From NCBI GenBank assembly GCA_963575745.1, contig CAUYUJ010013936.1, forward strand, positions 87,501 to 145,000: 57,500 bases of DNA. Direction: 5' to 3'. Positions 9,768 through 19,919 of this stretch are shown one piece after another. Every line of letters starts with the position of its first letter. Position 1 is the stretch's first letter. The notes under the pieces are model-generated. The model did not search any database. It was not told the DNA's origin and saw nothing but the letters and a program-made list of their open reading frames with translations. The stretch is from Prorocentrum cordatum. Lineage: Eukaryota > Sar > Dinophyceae > Prorocentrales > Prorocentraceae. Position numbers and translations under genes: made by a program.

Positions 9768-9865
9768 TTGAGTCGGGCATGTCCCTCTACAGGAGGAGCA
9801 TCCAAGAATAAGCAACTTTTATTTTTCGTCCCAAATCCGCCTCTGGGGGGACACGCCCGACCTAA
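9768..9865 (+). mobile_element. MITE-A copy 3 (short)
   Basis: 98 bp, TTGAGTCGGGCATGTCCC to GGGGACACGCCCGACCTAA. The AT-rich interior is shortened relative to copies 1, 2 and 4. Flanking duplication unclear. Confidence 0.8.
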
Positions 9866-10069
9866 CGCTACTTGATTGTAGGTCTTCCTTCTCCTTCCTC
9901 TCGTTCGTTTACTTTCACCGCGCTTCGGTCGTCACGCCTCGCTGCCGACTGCTGCTGATGCTGACGGCTCCGCTCATCAACATTCTTTCTTCTACCCCTG
10001 CCGCTGCCCCTTCTCGTACGCGTCCTCGTCGTCGCCACGGCAACTGCCGCCGTCGTCTTCGTCGTCGTC

Positions 10070-10318
10070 GTCCTCCTGCTCCTCCCTGCCTCCCCGGGTG
10101 CTGTCACTCCTCCTCCTCCTCCTGCCTCCCTCCCTTCCTCCCTCCCTCCCTCCTTCCTCCCTCCCTCCTTCCTTCCTCCTTCCTCCTCCTGATCCTCCCT
10201 CCTTTCCCTTGTCCACCTGCTTCTCCTCCACCTGCGAATCCTCCTCCTCCTACTCCTCCTACTCCTCTTCCTCTCTCTCTCTCTCTCTTCTCTTCTCCCT
10301 CCCTTCCTCTCCCCCCCT
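10070..10318 (+). repeat. CCTCC/TCC pyrimidine tract
   Basis: CTCCTC, CCTCCCT and a (CT)n run near 10274-10290. Confidence 0.9.
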
Positions 10319-10756
10319 GGCGACGACCCGCCGCCGGCACGCATGCCGCCGCCGCGCCGCCCCCTCGACACGGGAGCGCGCGTGCGGCGCTGGGGCCGGC
10401 CCGGGATGAACGACGGGTCCCGGTGGAGGGTTGGCACGAACGAAGTGGGTACGGAAAGAATGGGTGCGATGCCCAACAGCAGCTCTCGTTCGTGTGGAAC
10501 AGGACCCGTTGTCCGCGCCGCCGCGGCCCGTGTCCAGTCAAGACAGACGGCCGCCTGCCCAACAGCGGCCGCTGCCAGCTTGGGGCAAGATTTGTTGTTG
10601 GGCGTTGTGCCCACTTCTGGCGTCCCGGCGGAGGGGGTGCAGACCTCGAGGGCTCCGCGCTGCGAGAAGTTGACGGCCTCGGGGGTCTGGGGCCTGTCCC
10701 GAGGTCTTGGCGCCGTGGGTGGCCGTCCTCGGCGCGAACGGCGTTGTTGTTGTTGT
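10310..10756 (+). repeat. Repeat S, copy 1, interrupted by MITE-D
   Basis: Shares CCGCCGCCGGCA, CCCTCGACACGGGAGCG, GACGGGTCCCGGTGGAGG, CTGCGAGAA and CTTGGCGCCGTGG in order with 11660-12050. This copy lacks MITE-C but contains MITE-D; the other copy is the reverse. Confidence 0.85.
10430..10623 (+). mobile_element. MITE-D with 11-bp target duplication
   Basis: 194 bp inserted in repeat S; the site is uninterrupted near 11930 apart from small changes. Near the ends, GAAGTGGGTAC on the left pairs with GTGCCCACTTC on the right, and GCCCAACAGC pairs with TTGTTGGGC. Flanks are CCCGGTGGAGG (10419-10429) and CCCGGCGGAGG (10624-10634). Confidence 0.8.
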
Positions 10757-11511
10757 TGAACATTATTAATTCTAAAGAATAATTATTGTTGGGACCCCTG
10801 GTGCACGGCCCCCCCGCCGCGCCTAGGCCGCAGCTACATTTTCATAATTTTTTCGCGAAAGCTTCAGAAAAGTGGATGGGGTCCAGATCCGGTTGTTTTG
10901 TTGTAATCCGTTTTCCCTTGCAAAAAACACTATAAAATGACATTTCTTGTTCTAATATAATCAAATTTCAAGAATCCCTTGCAAAAAATAAGGTAAAGTG
11001 GACATTCGCGCGCGCAAGACGAAATCCTTCCAAAAGCTTAGTGTTCGGAGCGATTTTAACATAAAAACATCAAAAAACCAATGGTTTTTCAACAAAAAAT
11101 GTCAAAATCTCATCCCGCGCGCTCTTGCGGATTCGTAGGAAACCCAACACTTTTTAAACATTTCTGTCAAACGGGCTTTTGCGAGCAACTTTTTCGAACT
11201 TCTGCAACAACGGTTGCGCACCTGCCAGGGCCATCATCCCTGTCAAATAATACCATGCGGGACACATTCGTTTTTTCTTCGCGCGCGCACGCCGTCGTCG
11301 TCGGCCGCGGGGCCCTGAATAGTAGCCACGGTCGTCCGCATGCCACGAAGTGAAGTGTCCGAACGTCATAGGGCGGGAAGCTGGGTGTGGGTGGTGGCGA
11401 AGAGTCGTTTGGAAATTTGGTAGAGCTTGAACCGGCCCCCCCACAAAGTGGGGGTATTGCCCGCCTCCTATGAAAACCCTGGCACTGGTGAGAACGGAGT
11501 GTCCCCACGTG
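10757..11511 (+). repeat. TTG-array unit T, copy 1
   Basis: Starts at the junction motif ATTAATTCTAAAGAATAATT and runs through CGCGCGCTCTTGCGGATT and AAACGGGCTTTTGCGAGC to CCTGGCACTGGTGAGAACGG. Collinear with 20354-21263 at high identity except for local changes (poly-T/poly-A at 20683 and a substituted block near 20990-21090). No coding content. Confidence 0.9.
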
Positions 11512-11518
11512 CTAGTAA

Positions 11519-11575
11519 TTGTTGTTGTTGTTGTTGTTGTTGTTGCTGTTGCTGTTGCTGTTGCTGTTGTTGTTA

Positions 11576-11606
<31 letters not shown>

Positions 11607-11640
11607 CGTTGCTGTTGCTGTTGCTGTCGCTGTTGCTGTC
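11519..11640 (+). repeat. (TTG)n microsatellite with CTG variants
   Basis: TTGTTG and TTGCTG repeats, giving poly-Gln or poly-Asn on - and Cys/Val/Leu runs on +. Confidence 0.95.
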
Positions 11641-11659
11641 GAGTTCTTTTTTCTCCCTT

Positions 11660-12050
11660 CCTCCCCCCCCCTGGCGGCGACCCGCCGCCGGCATGCCGCC
11701 GCCGCGCCGCCCCCTCGACACGGGAGCGCACGCGTGCGGCGCTGGGGCCTGCCCGAGATTCACCGAGCGCGTTCCATTACTCGCGGAGTGCCTACTCGCA
11801 GACGTCCGAAAAGACGTGTCTTCCTCAGTGCAGAAGAGCGTACATCCGCCGCGGAAGGTTCAGTCCAGTTGCGAGTCGCTGCCTTGCGAGCTGTGGCCGC
11901 GATTGTCGAGGGATGAAGAACGGGTCCCGGTGGAGGCGGTGCCGACCTCGGGGGTTCACGCTGCGAGAAATGGACGACCTCGGTGGTTCGGGGCCTGTCC
12001 CGGATGTTGGCGCCGTGGGGGCCGTCCTCGGCGCGACCGACGTTGCTGTT
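11660..12050 (+). repeat. Repeat S, copy 2, interrupted by MITE-C
   Basis: Paralogue of 10310-10756. The copy runs GGCGGCGACCCGCCGCC to CGTCCTCGGCGCGACC, with MITE-C copy 2 inside. Confidence 0.85.
11764..11908 (+). mobile_element. MITE-C copy 2
   Basis: Left end GAGCGCGTTCCATTACTCGC; right end TTGCGAGCTGTGGCCGCG, so inverted termini. Absent at the equivalent point of repeat S copy 1 near 10402, which makes this an insertion polymorphism between paralogues. Confidence 0.8.
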
Positions 12051-12166
12051 GTGGCAAGTGTTGCTGTGGTTGCTGTTGTTATTGTTATTGTTGTTGCTGT
12101 TGCTGTTGCTGTTGTTGTCGTTGTTGTCGTTGTCGTTGTTGTTGTTGTTGTTGTTGTTGTTGTTGG

Positions 12167-12208
<42 letters not shown>

Positions 12209-12282
12209 GAGTGTTGGTGCTGGTGTTGGTGTTGTTGTCGTTGCTGCCGTTGCTGTTGCTGTTGCTGTTGCTGTTGTTGTTG
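12050..12282 (+). repeat. (TTG)n microsatellite
   Basis: About 230 bp of TTG with TCG, CTG and GTG variants. Confidence 0.95.
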
Positions 12283-12966
12283 AATTCTCATTTCTAAAGC
12301 ATAATTATCGTTGATCCCCCCGGCCTGGTAGCCATCGTATTTTCCCAGTGAAGTGCTTTTTTCCGGGACTCGCACCCTGTTTTGTTGCAAGGGGAAGCGA
12401 GGTGTCACCAAACTGCGCCCCTGGCCCCCGGTTTACAACAACATCCGCTCCCGCCTGATCTTTCCTCGCAATCTATCTCCGAACCGCGCTCTCGCGCGGG
12501 GCGTCCTCACAATGTATGCAGGAGTCGTGCTCTCGCGTGGGACTTCCTCGCCATCTGTTCAGGCGCCGCGCCCTCGACACTCAGGAATCACTCTCTCGCT
12601 GTGGATCCCATGAGGATGTATTTGGGAATCGCGCTGTCGTTTTAGACTTCCTCGCGATTCGTGCCGTAATCACGACTCAACGCCGCCTGCTCGACCCGGC
12701 CGCTTTGGGCCCGCCGTCCCGACCCGCCCGTCAGGGTGTACCCGCCCGTCTGGTTCTGCCACGTGTTCTCTGCTCCTGGCCCTTCCTGCCACTCTTTCTC
12801 GTACTCCATCCTCCTCCCCCTCGTCCCTTCCTCAGGGGCTGCACGGAGTGCACGTTGCAGGTAAGAAAGACGTATCACCCTAAGGGTGTACGATCGGAGT
12901 CGAAGAGGGCGGGTATCCAGGGTTCGGGATGTACGTGTTGAGTGGTCCGCGAGCAGATAAGAACTG
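12283..12966 (+). repeat. Array unit U, copy 1
   Basis: Starts with AATTCTCATTTCTAAAGCA and runs through GAAGCGAGGTGTCACCAA and CTCGACACTCAGGAATCA to GGGCTGCACGGAGTGCACG. Related to units at 14620-15320 and 15327-16045. Each ends with TTGCAG followed by GTAAGA or ATAAGA and a CGGTTCGGGAT-type tail. Confidence 0.8.
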
Positions 12967-12969
12967 ACT

Positions 12970-13283
12970 GCTGTTGTTGATGATGTTGTGTTTGGTGTTG
13001 TTGGTGTTGTTGTCGTCGTCGTCGTCGTTGTCGTTGTCGTTGTCGTTGTTGTTGTTAGTGGTGTGGTTGCTTTTGGTGTTATTGTTGGTGTTGTTGCTGT
13101 TGTTGGTGTTGCTGTTGCTGTTGCTGCTGCGGGTGTTGTTGTCGTTATCGTCGTCGTCATCGTGGTTGGTGTTGTTGCTGTTGCTGCTGTTGTTGTTGGT
13201 GGTGTTAATGTTGTTGTTATTGTTATCAGTTTGCTTGTTGTCGTGGTTGTTGCTGTTACTGTTGTTGTTGTTGGTGGTGTTGT

Positions 13284-13330
<47 letters not shown>

Positions 13331-13370
13331 TTGTTGTTGTTGTTGTTGTTGTTTCTTGTTGTTGAATATT
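12970..13370 (+). repeat. (TTG)n microsatellite with TCG variants
   Basis: About 400 bp of TTG/TTGCTG with TCGTCG inclusions near 13010-13040 and 13140. Confidence 0.95.
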
Positions 13371-13494
13371 AACTACTTAACAGTCATTATTGTTGGACCC
13401 CCCAGGCGCCTTGGCGCTCTCGCCGCGGCGAAGGCCACATTTTCATTGAACATGAGGCTCCCGCCCGAGCGGTTTGGGGGGGCGCCAAAACCGG

Positions 13495-14330
13495 CCCCCC
13501 AACAACAACAACGCTCCAGCTCGAGACTTTTTCCTTTTTTGCTCAGGGCCGGTGCTCTTGCTCGCCGCCGAACGCAGCCGTCCCAACAAAACCAGCGCTA
13601 CCGCTCGGGATTTCCTCCCGTTTTACTTTGGCTTGGCGCGCTACTCTTTCTCTCATCGGCGCCGCCCCCAGCAACAACGCTCCCGCTCGAGACTATCCCC
13701 TTTTTTTACTCAAGGCGGTGTTCCTCCTCGCCGCCGAAAACTGCCGTCCCAACAAAACCAGCGCTACGGCTCGGGACCTCATCCCGTTTTACCTTCGACT
13801 GGCGCGCTACTCTTTCTCTCATCGGCGCCGCCCCCAGCAGCAACAACGCTCCCGCTCGAGACTTCCTCACTTTTTTCCTCAAGGCGGTGTTCCTCCTCGC
13901 CGCCGAAAACCGCCGTCCCGACAAAACCAGCGCTGCCGCCCGAGACTTGCTCCCGTTTTACGCTGGACTGGCGCCCTATTCTTTTTTGCATTGGCGCCGC
14001 TCCTAGCAAGAACAACGCTCCTGCTCGAGGCTTCATACTTTTTTCCTCACGACGGTGCTGTTCCTCGCCGCCGACAGCCCCCGTCCCGACAAAACCACGG
14101 CTACCGCTCGAGACTTCTTCCGTTCTTACTCAAGGCGGTGTTCCTCCTCGCCGCCGACAACCGCCGTCCCAACAGAACCAGCGTTCCCGCTCGAGACTTC
14201 GTTTTGCTTTACGTTGGACTAGCGCCCTACTCTCTTCAGTATTGGCGCCGCTCCCAGCAACAACGGCGGCCCTGCTCGAGACTTCCTCCCTTTCTGTTCA
14301 GGGCCAGGTCCTTGCCTCGCCGCCGAAAGT
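13495..14330 (+). repeat. Tandem array of 165-175 bp units
   Basis: CAACAACGCTCCCGCTCGAG recurs near 13499, 13674, 13846, 14009 and 14259. CCGTCCCAACAAAACCAGCG (or close) recurs near 13579, 13752, 13915, 14081, 14166 and 14327. The long Arg/Pro frames (up to 328 residues) are a by-product. No stop-avoidance is preserved in a single frame through all units. Confidence 0.85.
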
Positions 14331-14619
14331 CCCCATCCCCACCAAGGCAATCCTGTCGCTCGATACTTCATTATGCTATAGCCTTGGCTGGGGCTCCACT
14401 TGCGGTCTCGCATCGGCGCAGCAAGGCGCGGGCATGCGTTTTCGAGGCGGTATATGTTGAACTTCCTCGGAGGAGGTGTTTGCAAGACCTCATTGGGCGG
14501 GAGATCTGGGAATGGGAATAACGGACCCCGCTATAGAACAATAGTCGCCCATGATGGTGATTGTTATCATGATGGTCGCATGCCTCGTGTGGAAACATCG
14601 CGCAGGAGGGTAAACTGAT
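14331..14619. other. No recognisable gene
   Basis: End of the 165-bp array, then unique sequence with no coding signal. Confidence 0.4.
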
Positions 14620-15320
14620 TGCTGTTGCTTTTCCTATAAACAAGCATTAGTGTTTCCCCAGGCCCGGTAACCATTGTATGTTTCAATCAAATGGCGTCTC
14701 CAAGGGCTCGCATCAGATTTTTCCAGGAAAAGCGAGGTGTCACCAATTTGCGCCCCTGGCCGCCAGGTTACAACAACAACGGCTCCCGCGTGATACTTCC
14801 TCACACTTTATTCCAGAATCGTGCTCTCGAGTGGATTTTCCTCGCAATTTTTTGAGTCGCCGCGCCCTCGACACTCAGGAATCTCGCTCTCGCTTCTGGC
14901 TTTTTTCACGATTTACTTGGGAATCGAGCTGTCGCTTGAGACTTCCTCGCGATTCATGCAGGACGCACGCTGCAGCAACCCGCCTGCTCGACCTGGCCGC
15001 CTGGGCCCGCCTTCCCAGCCCACCCGTTAGGGTCTACCCGCCCGATCTGTCCGTTTGAGTTTGCCATGTGTTTTCTGCTCCTAGCCCCCCTCCTCCCCCC
15101 TCCTGCTACTCGTTCTCGTGCTCCAGCCTGCTTCCTCCCCCGTGTCCCTCCCTTACATCCGTCCTCTCTTCACCTGCCTTCAGGGCTGCACGAAATACAC
15201 GTTGCAGATAAGAAGGATATGTACCCCCAGCGGGGTACGATCGAAGACGACGAGGGCGGGTATCGCTGGTTCGGGATATACGTGTTGAGTGGTCCGCGAG
15301 CAGATAGGAGCGAACAGTCT
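14620..15320 (+). repeat. Array unit U, copy 2
   Basis: GAAAAGCGAGGTGTCACCAA, CTCGACACTCAGGAATCTC, GATTCATGCAGGACGCACG and CAGCGGGGTACGATCGAAG in the same order as copies at 12283 and 15327. Confidence 0.85.
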
Positions 15321-15326
15321 TAAAAT

Positions 15327-16045
15327 GATGGTTTGAATTTTCATTTCTAAGGAATAATTGTTGTTGATCCCCCTCCCCAGTAAACATTGTATGTTTCAAT
15401 TGAAGTGTTTCTTCTGTGGCTCTTATTTTTTACAAGAAGGGAATTGAGGTGTCACCAAGCTGTGTTGTTGCCCCCCGGTTTACAACAACAACAACAAGAA
15501 CAACAACAACAACGGTTTCCGCTTGATACTGCCTCGACAGTTATACAAAAATCGCGCTCTGCGCCCTCGACACTCAGGAATCACGCTCTCGCAGTGGATT
15601 TTCTCACGACTTATACAGCCTGTTGGTCCCACAAGGGGGTCGGCGGATTTGGGAATCGCGCTGTCGTTTTGCACCTCCTCGCGATTCATGCAGGACGCAC
15701 GCTTCAGCAATCCGTCTGCTCGACCTGGCCGCCTGGGCCCGCCTTCCCGACCCGCCTGTTAGGGTCTACCCGCCCGATCTGCCCTGCCCGTCGGGTTCTG
15801 CCATGTGTTTTCTGCTCCGAGCCCCCCTCCTGCTACTCTTTCTCGCACTCCATCCTCCTCCCTCCCCCTTGCACCTCCCTTCCATCCGTCCTCTCGTCCC
15901 CTGCTTTTTTAGGGGCTGCACGAAATACACGTTGCAGGTAAGAAGGATATATACCCCCAGCGGGGTACGATCGAAGACGAAGTGGGCGGGTATCGATGGT
16001 TCGGGATATACGTGTCGAATGGCCCGTGAGCAGATAAGAGCGAAC
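15327..16045 (+). repeat. Array unit U, copy 3
   Basis: The best-preserved pair with copy 2. Shared blocks include GAATTTTCATTTCTAAGG, ATTCATGCAGGACGCACG and TACCCCCAGCGGGGTACG. Contains AACAACAAC near 15484. Confidence 0.85.
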
Positions 16046-16189
16046 ATCTCAACATTAGCATTGTTGGTGTTGCTGCAGGTGTTGTTGTTGATGGTGTTGA
16101 TGCTGCTGCTGCTGCTGTTGCTGCTGTTGTTGAATAGCGACGGGCGTCGTGCCCTGGGCTGCCTCCCCCCCCAACAACAAGAACAACAA

Positions 16190-17806
16190 CGCCGAATTCC
16201 TGTAGGACTCCTATAGGATTCGTTTACGATTCCATCGGATCCCTACAGGGTTCCTTTAGGATTCCTACTGGATCCAATAGGACCTATAGGATTCCTATAG
16301 GATTCACATAAGATTCATAGGATTCCTATAGGATTCCTAAAGGATTCGCTTAGGATTTATATAATACCCACAGGATTCCCATAGGATTCGTACAGGATTC
16401 ATAGGATCCTTATTGTGTTCTGATAGGATTCCTACAGGATTCATATAGGATTCGTCGGATTCTTATAGGATTCCGAAGGATTCGTATGGGATTTATAAGA
16501 TCCCGATGGGATTCCTTAAGGATTCTTATGCTATCTATAGGATTCCTTTGGGACCCGTGCAGGATTCATAAGATTCCTTCAGGCTTCCCATCGGGTTCCT
16601 AGCGGATTCATACCGGATTCATATTATCCTTATAGAATTCGCATCGAATTCGTATAGGGTTCCTATAGGATTATTATGGGATTCGTGCAGGATTCATGTG
16701 ATGTTTAAGAGATTCATAATAGGAGTCATGGAACGCCTATAGAATTCCTATAGGATTCCTGTGGGATTCGTACAGGATTCAGAGGATCCCTACAGGGTTC
16801 CTTTCGGATTCCTAGAATATTCATATAGGACTTATAGGGTTCATATCGGATTCGAATAGGAGTCATCGGATTCTTATAGGACTCCCATAGAATTCGCATA
16901 GGATTCGCAACGGATTATAGAATTCCCATGGGATGCCCATAGGGTTCGTATAGGACTCGCATGATCCTTAGAGGGTTCCCATAGGATTCCGACAGGAATC
17001 ATATAGGATTCATAGGACTCCTATGGGATTCCTCAGGATTCCTATCGGATTCCGAGAGGCTTCCTTTTTAGGATTCCCAGAGGTTTCTTAGGATTCCCAC
17101 AGGACTCCTACGAGCTTCGTAAGACTCCTATAGGACTCCTACAGGCTTCCTATAGGATTCCCATAGGGTTCCTATAGGATTCTTGTAGGATGCTGGGAAT
17201 CCTAGAGGCTTTCATATGATTCCTACAGGATTCCTAATGGTTTCCTATAGGATGCCTATTAGTATTCCTAGAGGCCTCTTAGGATTCGTAGGATTCCCAT
17301 AGGGATCCTAAAGGCTTCCTGTAGGATTCCCATATGAATCCCATAGGTCTCGCAAGATTCCCATCGGAATTCCATAAGACTCGCAGGATTCCCATCGGAA
17401 TCCCATAGGACTCGTAGGATTCCCATAGGAATCCCAGAGGATTCGTAAGATTCCCATCGGATTCCCATCGGATTCGTCGGATTCCCATAGGATTCCCATA
17501 GGATTCTTAGGATTCCCGTAGGATTCCTACAGGATCCATATAGGACCTATAGAGGATTCCCATAGGATTCGTATAGGATTCGTAGGATTCCTATAGGATT
17601 CGTAGGATGCCCATAGGATTCCCATAGGATCCTCATAGGATTCCCATATGATTCCCATCGGATTCCCATAGGATTCGTAGGTTTCCCATCGGATTCCCAT
17701 AGGATTCCCATCGGATTCCCATCGGATTCCTAGGATTCCTGTAGGACTCCTTCCCAGGATTTCTATCGGATTCGTAGGATTCCCATCGGATTCCCATAGG
17801 ATTCCA
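16190..17806 (+). repeat. 1.6-kb GGATTC satellite, 10-bp unit
   Basis: Over 1600 bp built from degenerate CCTATAGGATTC/CCCATAGGATTC units with a modal spacing of about 10 bp. A 10-bp unit gives a 30-bp, ten-residue peptide period on the - strand (GNPMGIRWES-like), which explains the overlapping repeat-peptide frames. I reject these as genes. Confidence 0.95.
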
Positions 17807-17878
17807 GAGCTTCGCTGGTGCAGACATTGCAACATGGCATGAAGGTTGGATCCACCTCTGATAGAGGTGGAGTTTTTT
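17807..17878 (+). ncRNA. Possible Pol III-type short transcript
   Basis: At the edge of the GGATTC satellite, GAGCTTCGCTGG (17807-17818) matches 10 of 12 positions of an eukaryotic A box. GGTTGGATCC (17844-17853) resembles a B box with one base missing. A 7-bp hairpin (CCACCTC/GAGGTGG, 17852-17870) is followed by T6 at 17873-17878. It does not fold as a tRNA that I can recognise. Chance agreement is quite possible. Confidence 0.2.
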
Positions 17879-18027
17879 GTTTTTTGAATTAAACCCGGAC
17901 CGTTGTTGTGTTGTGTTGTTCCGGGGGGGGGGGTCCCCGGACGCCCCGGGGCCTGGGAAGGGTCCCTGCCCCCCAAAGGAGGAGAGCGCTGGAGGAGCCC
18001 GAGCGCCGGGGCCCAGGGAAGGTCCAT

Positions 18028-18031
18028 GTCC

Positions 18032-18069
<38 letters not shown>
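18028..18069 (+). repeat. (TTG)n microsatellite
   Basis: Thirteen to fourteen TTG units between two copies of a GGGAAGGTCC-type block and GTTGCGACC. Confidence 0.9.
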
Positions 18070-18182
18070 CGTTGCGACCACCGTCCCGGCCCCAGCTTGT
18101 TGTTGATATCTTGTTCTTCTTGGAAAATGATATTTTATCATTCTTGGTAAATTGAAAACTTGGAGTTGGCGGAGCTTAGCCC

Positions 18183-18262
18183 CCCCCCCGGGGCCGGGAC
18201 GGGCGCCTTCACTGGGTCGTGGCCCCCGACCAGGCCACCGGGGCCGGGACGGGCGTCGGCAC
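18183..18262 (+). repeat. GGGGCCGGGACGGGCG repeat, two units
   Basis: GGGGCCGGGACGGGCG at about 18188 and 18240. The related three-unit array at 20158-20345 carries GGGGCCGGGAGAGTCGTC. Confidence 0.7.
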
Positions 18263-18302
18263 ACGGGGCGTGCGACCAACAAACCGAAAACCGTAACCAT
18301 TT

Positions 18303-18483
18303 TCCTCCTCCTCCCCCCCCCCCCCCCTCCTCCTCGTCCTCCCCCTCCTCCTCCTCCTCGTCCTCCCCCTCCCCCTCTTCTTCCTCCTCCTCCTCCTCCT
18401 CCTCCTCCTCCTCGCCCACCCCCTCTTCCCCTTCCCCCTCGTCCTCGTCCTCGTCCTCGTCGTCGTCGTCCTCCTCCTCCCCA
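18303..18483 (+). repeat. (CTC)n/(CTCGTC)n tract abutting an acceptor
   Basis: 180 bp of pyrimidines ending TCCTCCCCAG exactly where the Josephin-type reading begins, so it may serve as the polypyrimidine tract of that 3' splice site. Confidence 0.9.
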
Positions 18484-19461
18484 GCAAGGTGCTTGCCAAT
18501 GTTGGGACTGCTGGGGCTGCTCGCCAGCTCGAGGACGGCACTGCTGGGACGTTCGTGATAGACCGCGAGTGGAGGGAGCTGAAAGATGGGATGCCCAAGG
18601 GCCTCGCCTGCAGGACCCCCGCTGGCAGGCAGAGGATGAAATATTACGTCCTTGCGAGGTTATGGCAACGCCTGCGCCGCAACGAGGATCGATGGCCGCG
18701 GTGCGTGGAGGCGTTGCGCAAGTGGCGTCTCGGCGAGAGCAACTATACTGGGACCACCAGGGCGACGACGAGGTGCTGGAGGCCAACGCCGACCCGGACG
18801 CGGACGGTGACGCCGACCTTTTCGGTTCAGGGCCCCTGCCGCGCGGTGTTGCGCCAGCGGGCGACGACGACGACGACGACGGGGTGATCGGAGCCGACCC
18901 CGACGAGCTGCTGGAGGTCGGCGGCGACGCGGACGGTGGCCTTTTCGCTTCAGGGTTTTTACCAACCGGCGAGGCGCCAGCGGGCGACGCCGAGACCCTC
19001 TGGGGCGACAGGTACTTCGAGAAGCAGGAGCCCCTGAGGAGCGCGTGCGGCCAGCACGCGCTGAACAATCTGTTCGGGTCGCCCATGTACACAGCGGAAA
19101 TGATGAGCAACGCCTGCGGCTTCGTCATTGCGGAGTCAGGCGACGATGTGCGGAGGCGCAAGCGAGGCGACGGGTGGTACTCCCACGGGTGCTGGCCATG
19201 GCGCTGGACCGCACCACGCCGCCTGCTTTCCAGATGATCGAGACCCCGTCTCGCCAGATGCCGTTGGGGCGTTGCTCGGCTCGCCTGCCGTCGTCGGGCT
19301 CGTGGTGAACCACCACGATGCGCATTGGACATGCGTGGCGCGGCACGCGGGCTCCCTGTGGTGGGTCGATTCCTGCGGGGCCCCCCGTGCCGCGCACGCC
19401 AGAGCAGGTGCAGCAGCTCGTCTCGTCGAGCACCAGCACATTCGCTGTGCGTACGGTCTGA
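18484..19461 (+). pseudogene. Josephin-domain (ataxin-3-type) deubiquitinase, frame-disrupted
   Basis: The Josephin family are cysteine proteases that cleave ubiquitin chains. Visible here are a helical N-terminal part (VIDREWRELKDGM), an acidic tandem duplication, then YFEKQEPLRSACGQHALNNL with the catalytic Cys at 19046-19048 and the oxyanion Gln before it. Further on come VLAMALDRTT, GLVVNHHDAHWTCV with the catalytic His at 19323-19325, WWVDS with the third acidic/Asn-type residue, and TPEQVQQLV ending in TGA at 19459-19461. The parts lie in different frames. Switches occur near 18735 (probable), 19187, 19240 and the C6 run at 19378-19386. It starts at a CCCCAG acceptor after a CTC tract, so upstream exons are expected. 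Decay or uncorrected sequencing indels are both possible. The domain call is firm; the full gene model is not. Confidence 0.75.
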
Positions 19462-19544
19462 GATCGCGTGCTCCTGGTCCGCCTCCTGCCCCATCTTCAG
19501 GTGCATAATCGTGGATGCCTCTTGGAACCCTTGGTTTGACGCTC

Positions 19545-19546
<2 letters not shown>
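19462..19546. other. 3' flank of Josephin-type gene
   Basis: No further coding signal and no obvious polyadenylation signal. Confidence 0.3.
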
Positions 19547-19621
<75 letters not shown>

Positions 19622-19642
19622 TACATATATATATATATAATG
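19547..19642 (+). repeat. T(about 57)A(17) homopolymer pair plus (TA)n
   Basis: A long T-run followed directly by an A-run and then (TA)n. The A and T runs can form a hairpin. A second T/A pair occurs at 20683-20785. Confidence 0.95.
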
Positions 19643-19919
19643 GTGAATGCCAGTCAGTAGCTAGGCTTTGTCATTCGTGTTGTAGTTGCCAAAGCTTCCC
19701 AGGGGTCAATTTGCACGTTTTTTTTGTGCAAAAAAAAAGTTGTTTCATTGTTATCACTGTTCAAATAGAGGTGTCCACGATTGTACGCCCGCCCATTTTT
19801 CGCTGAAGGCGGCTTGGATGTTTTCGGTAGCTGAGTGCCGCGTCGGCGCAGGCCCCGCCTCGCCTTCGCCACCGCGCCCGTGCCGAGAAAAAATGCCCCG
19901 CCTCGCCTTCGCCACCGTT

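Noticed and set aside
12850-12862. TTGCAG/GTAAGA as an exon-intron border
   Set aside because: It is part of array unit U, repeated at 15203 and 15934 with no coding sequence before it.
13474-14521. Repeat protein with PPRRRKPPSRQNQR-like units
   Set aside because: 165-175 bp tandem array; units do not keep one frame and the peptide has no known fold.
17268-17827. Periodic protein of GNPMGIRWES-like repeats on -
   Set aside because: Follows from the 10-bp GGATTC satellite; all three frames give similar periodic peptides.
17527-19506. 659-residue minus-strand frame
   Set aside because: Overlaps the satellite, CTC tract and the antisense of the Josephin-type gene; no domain.
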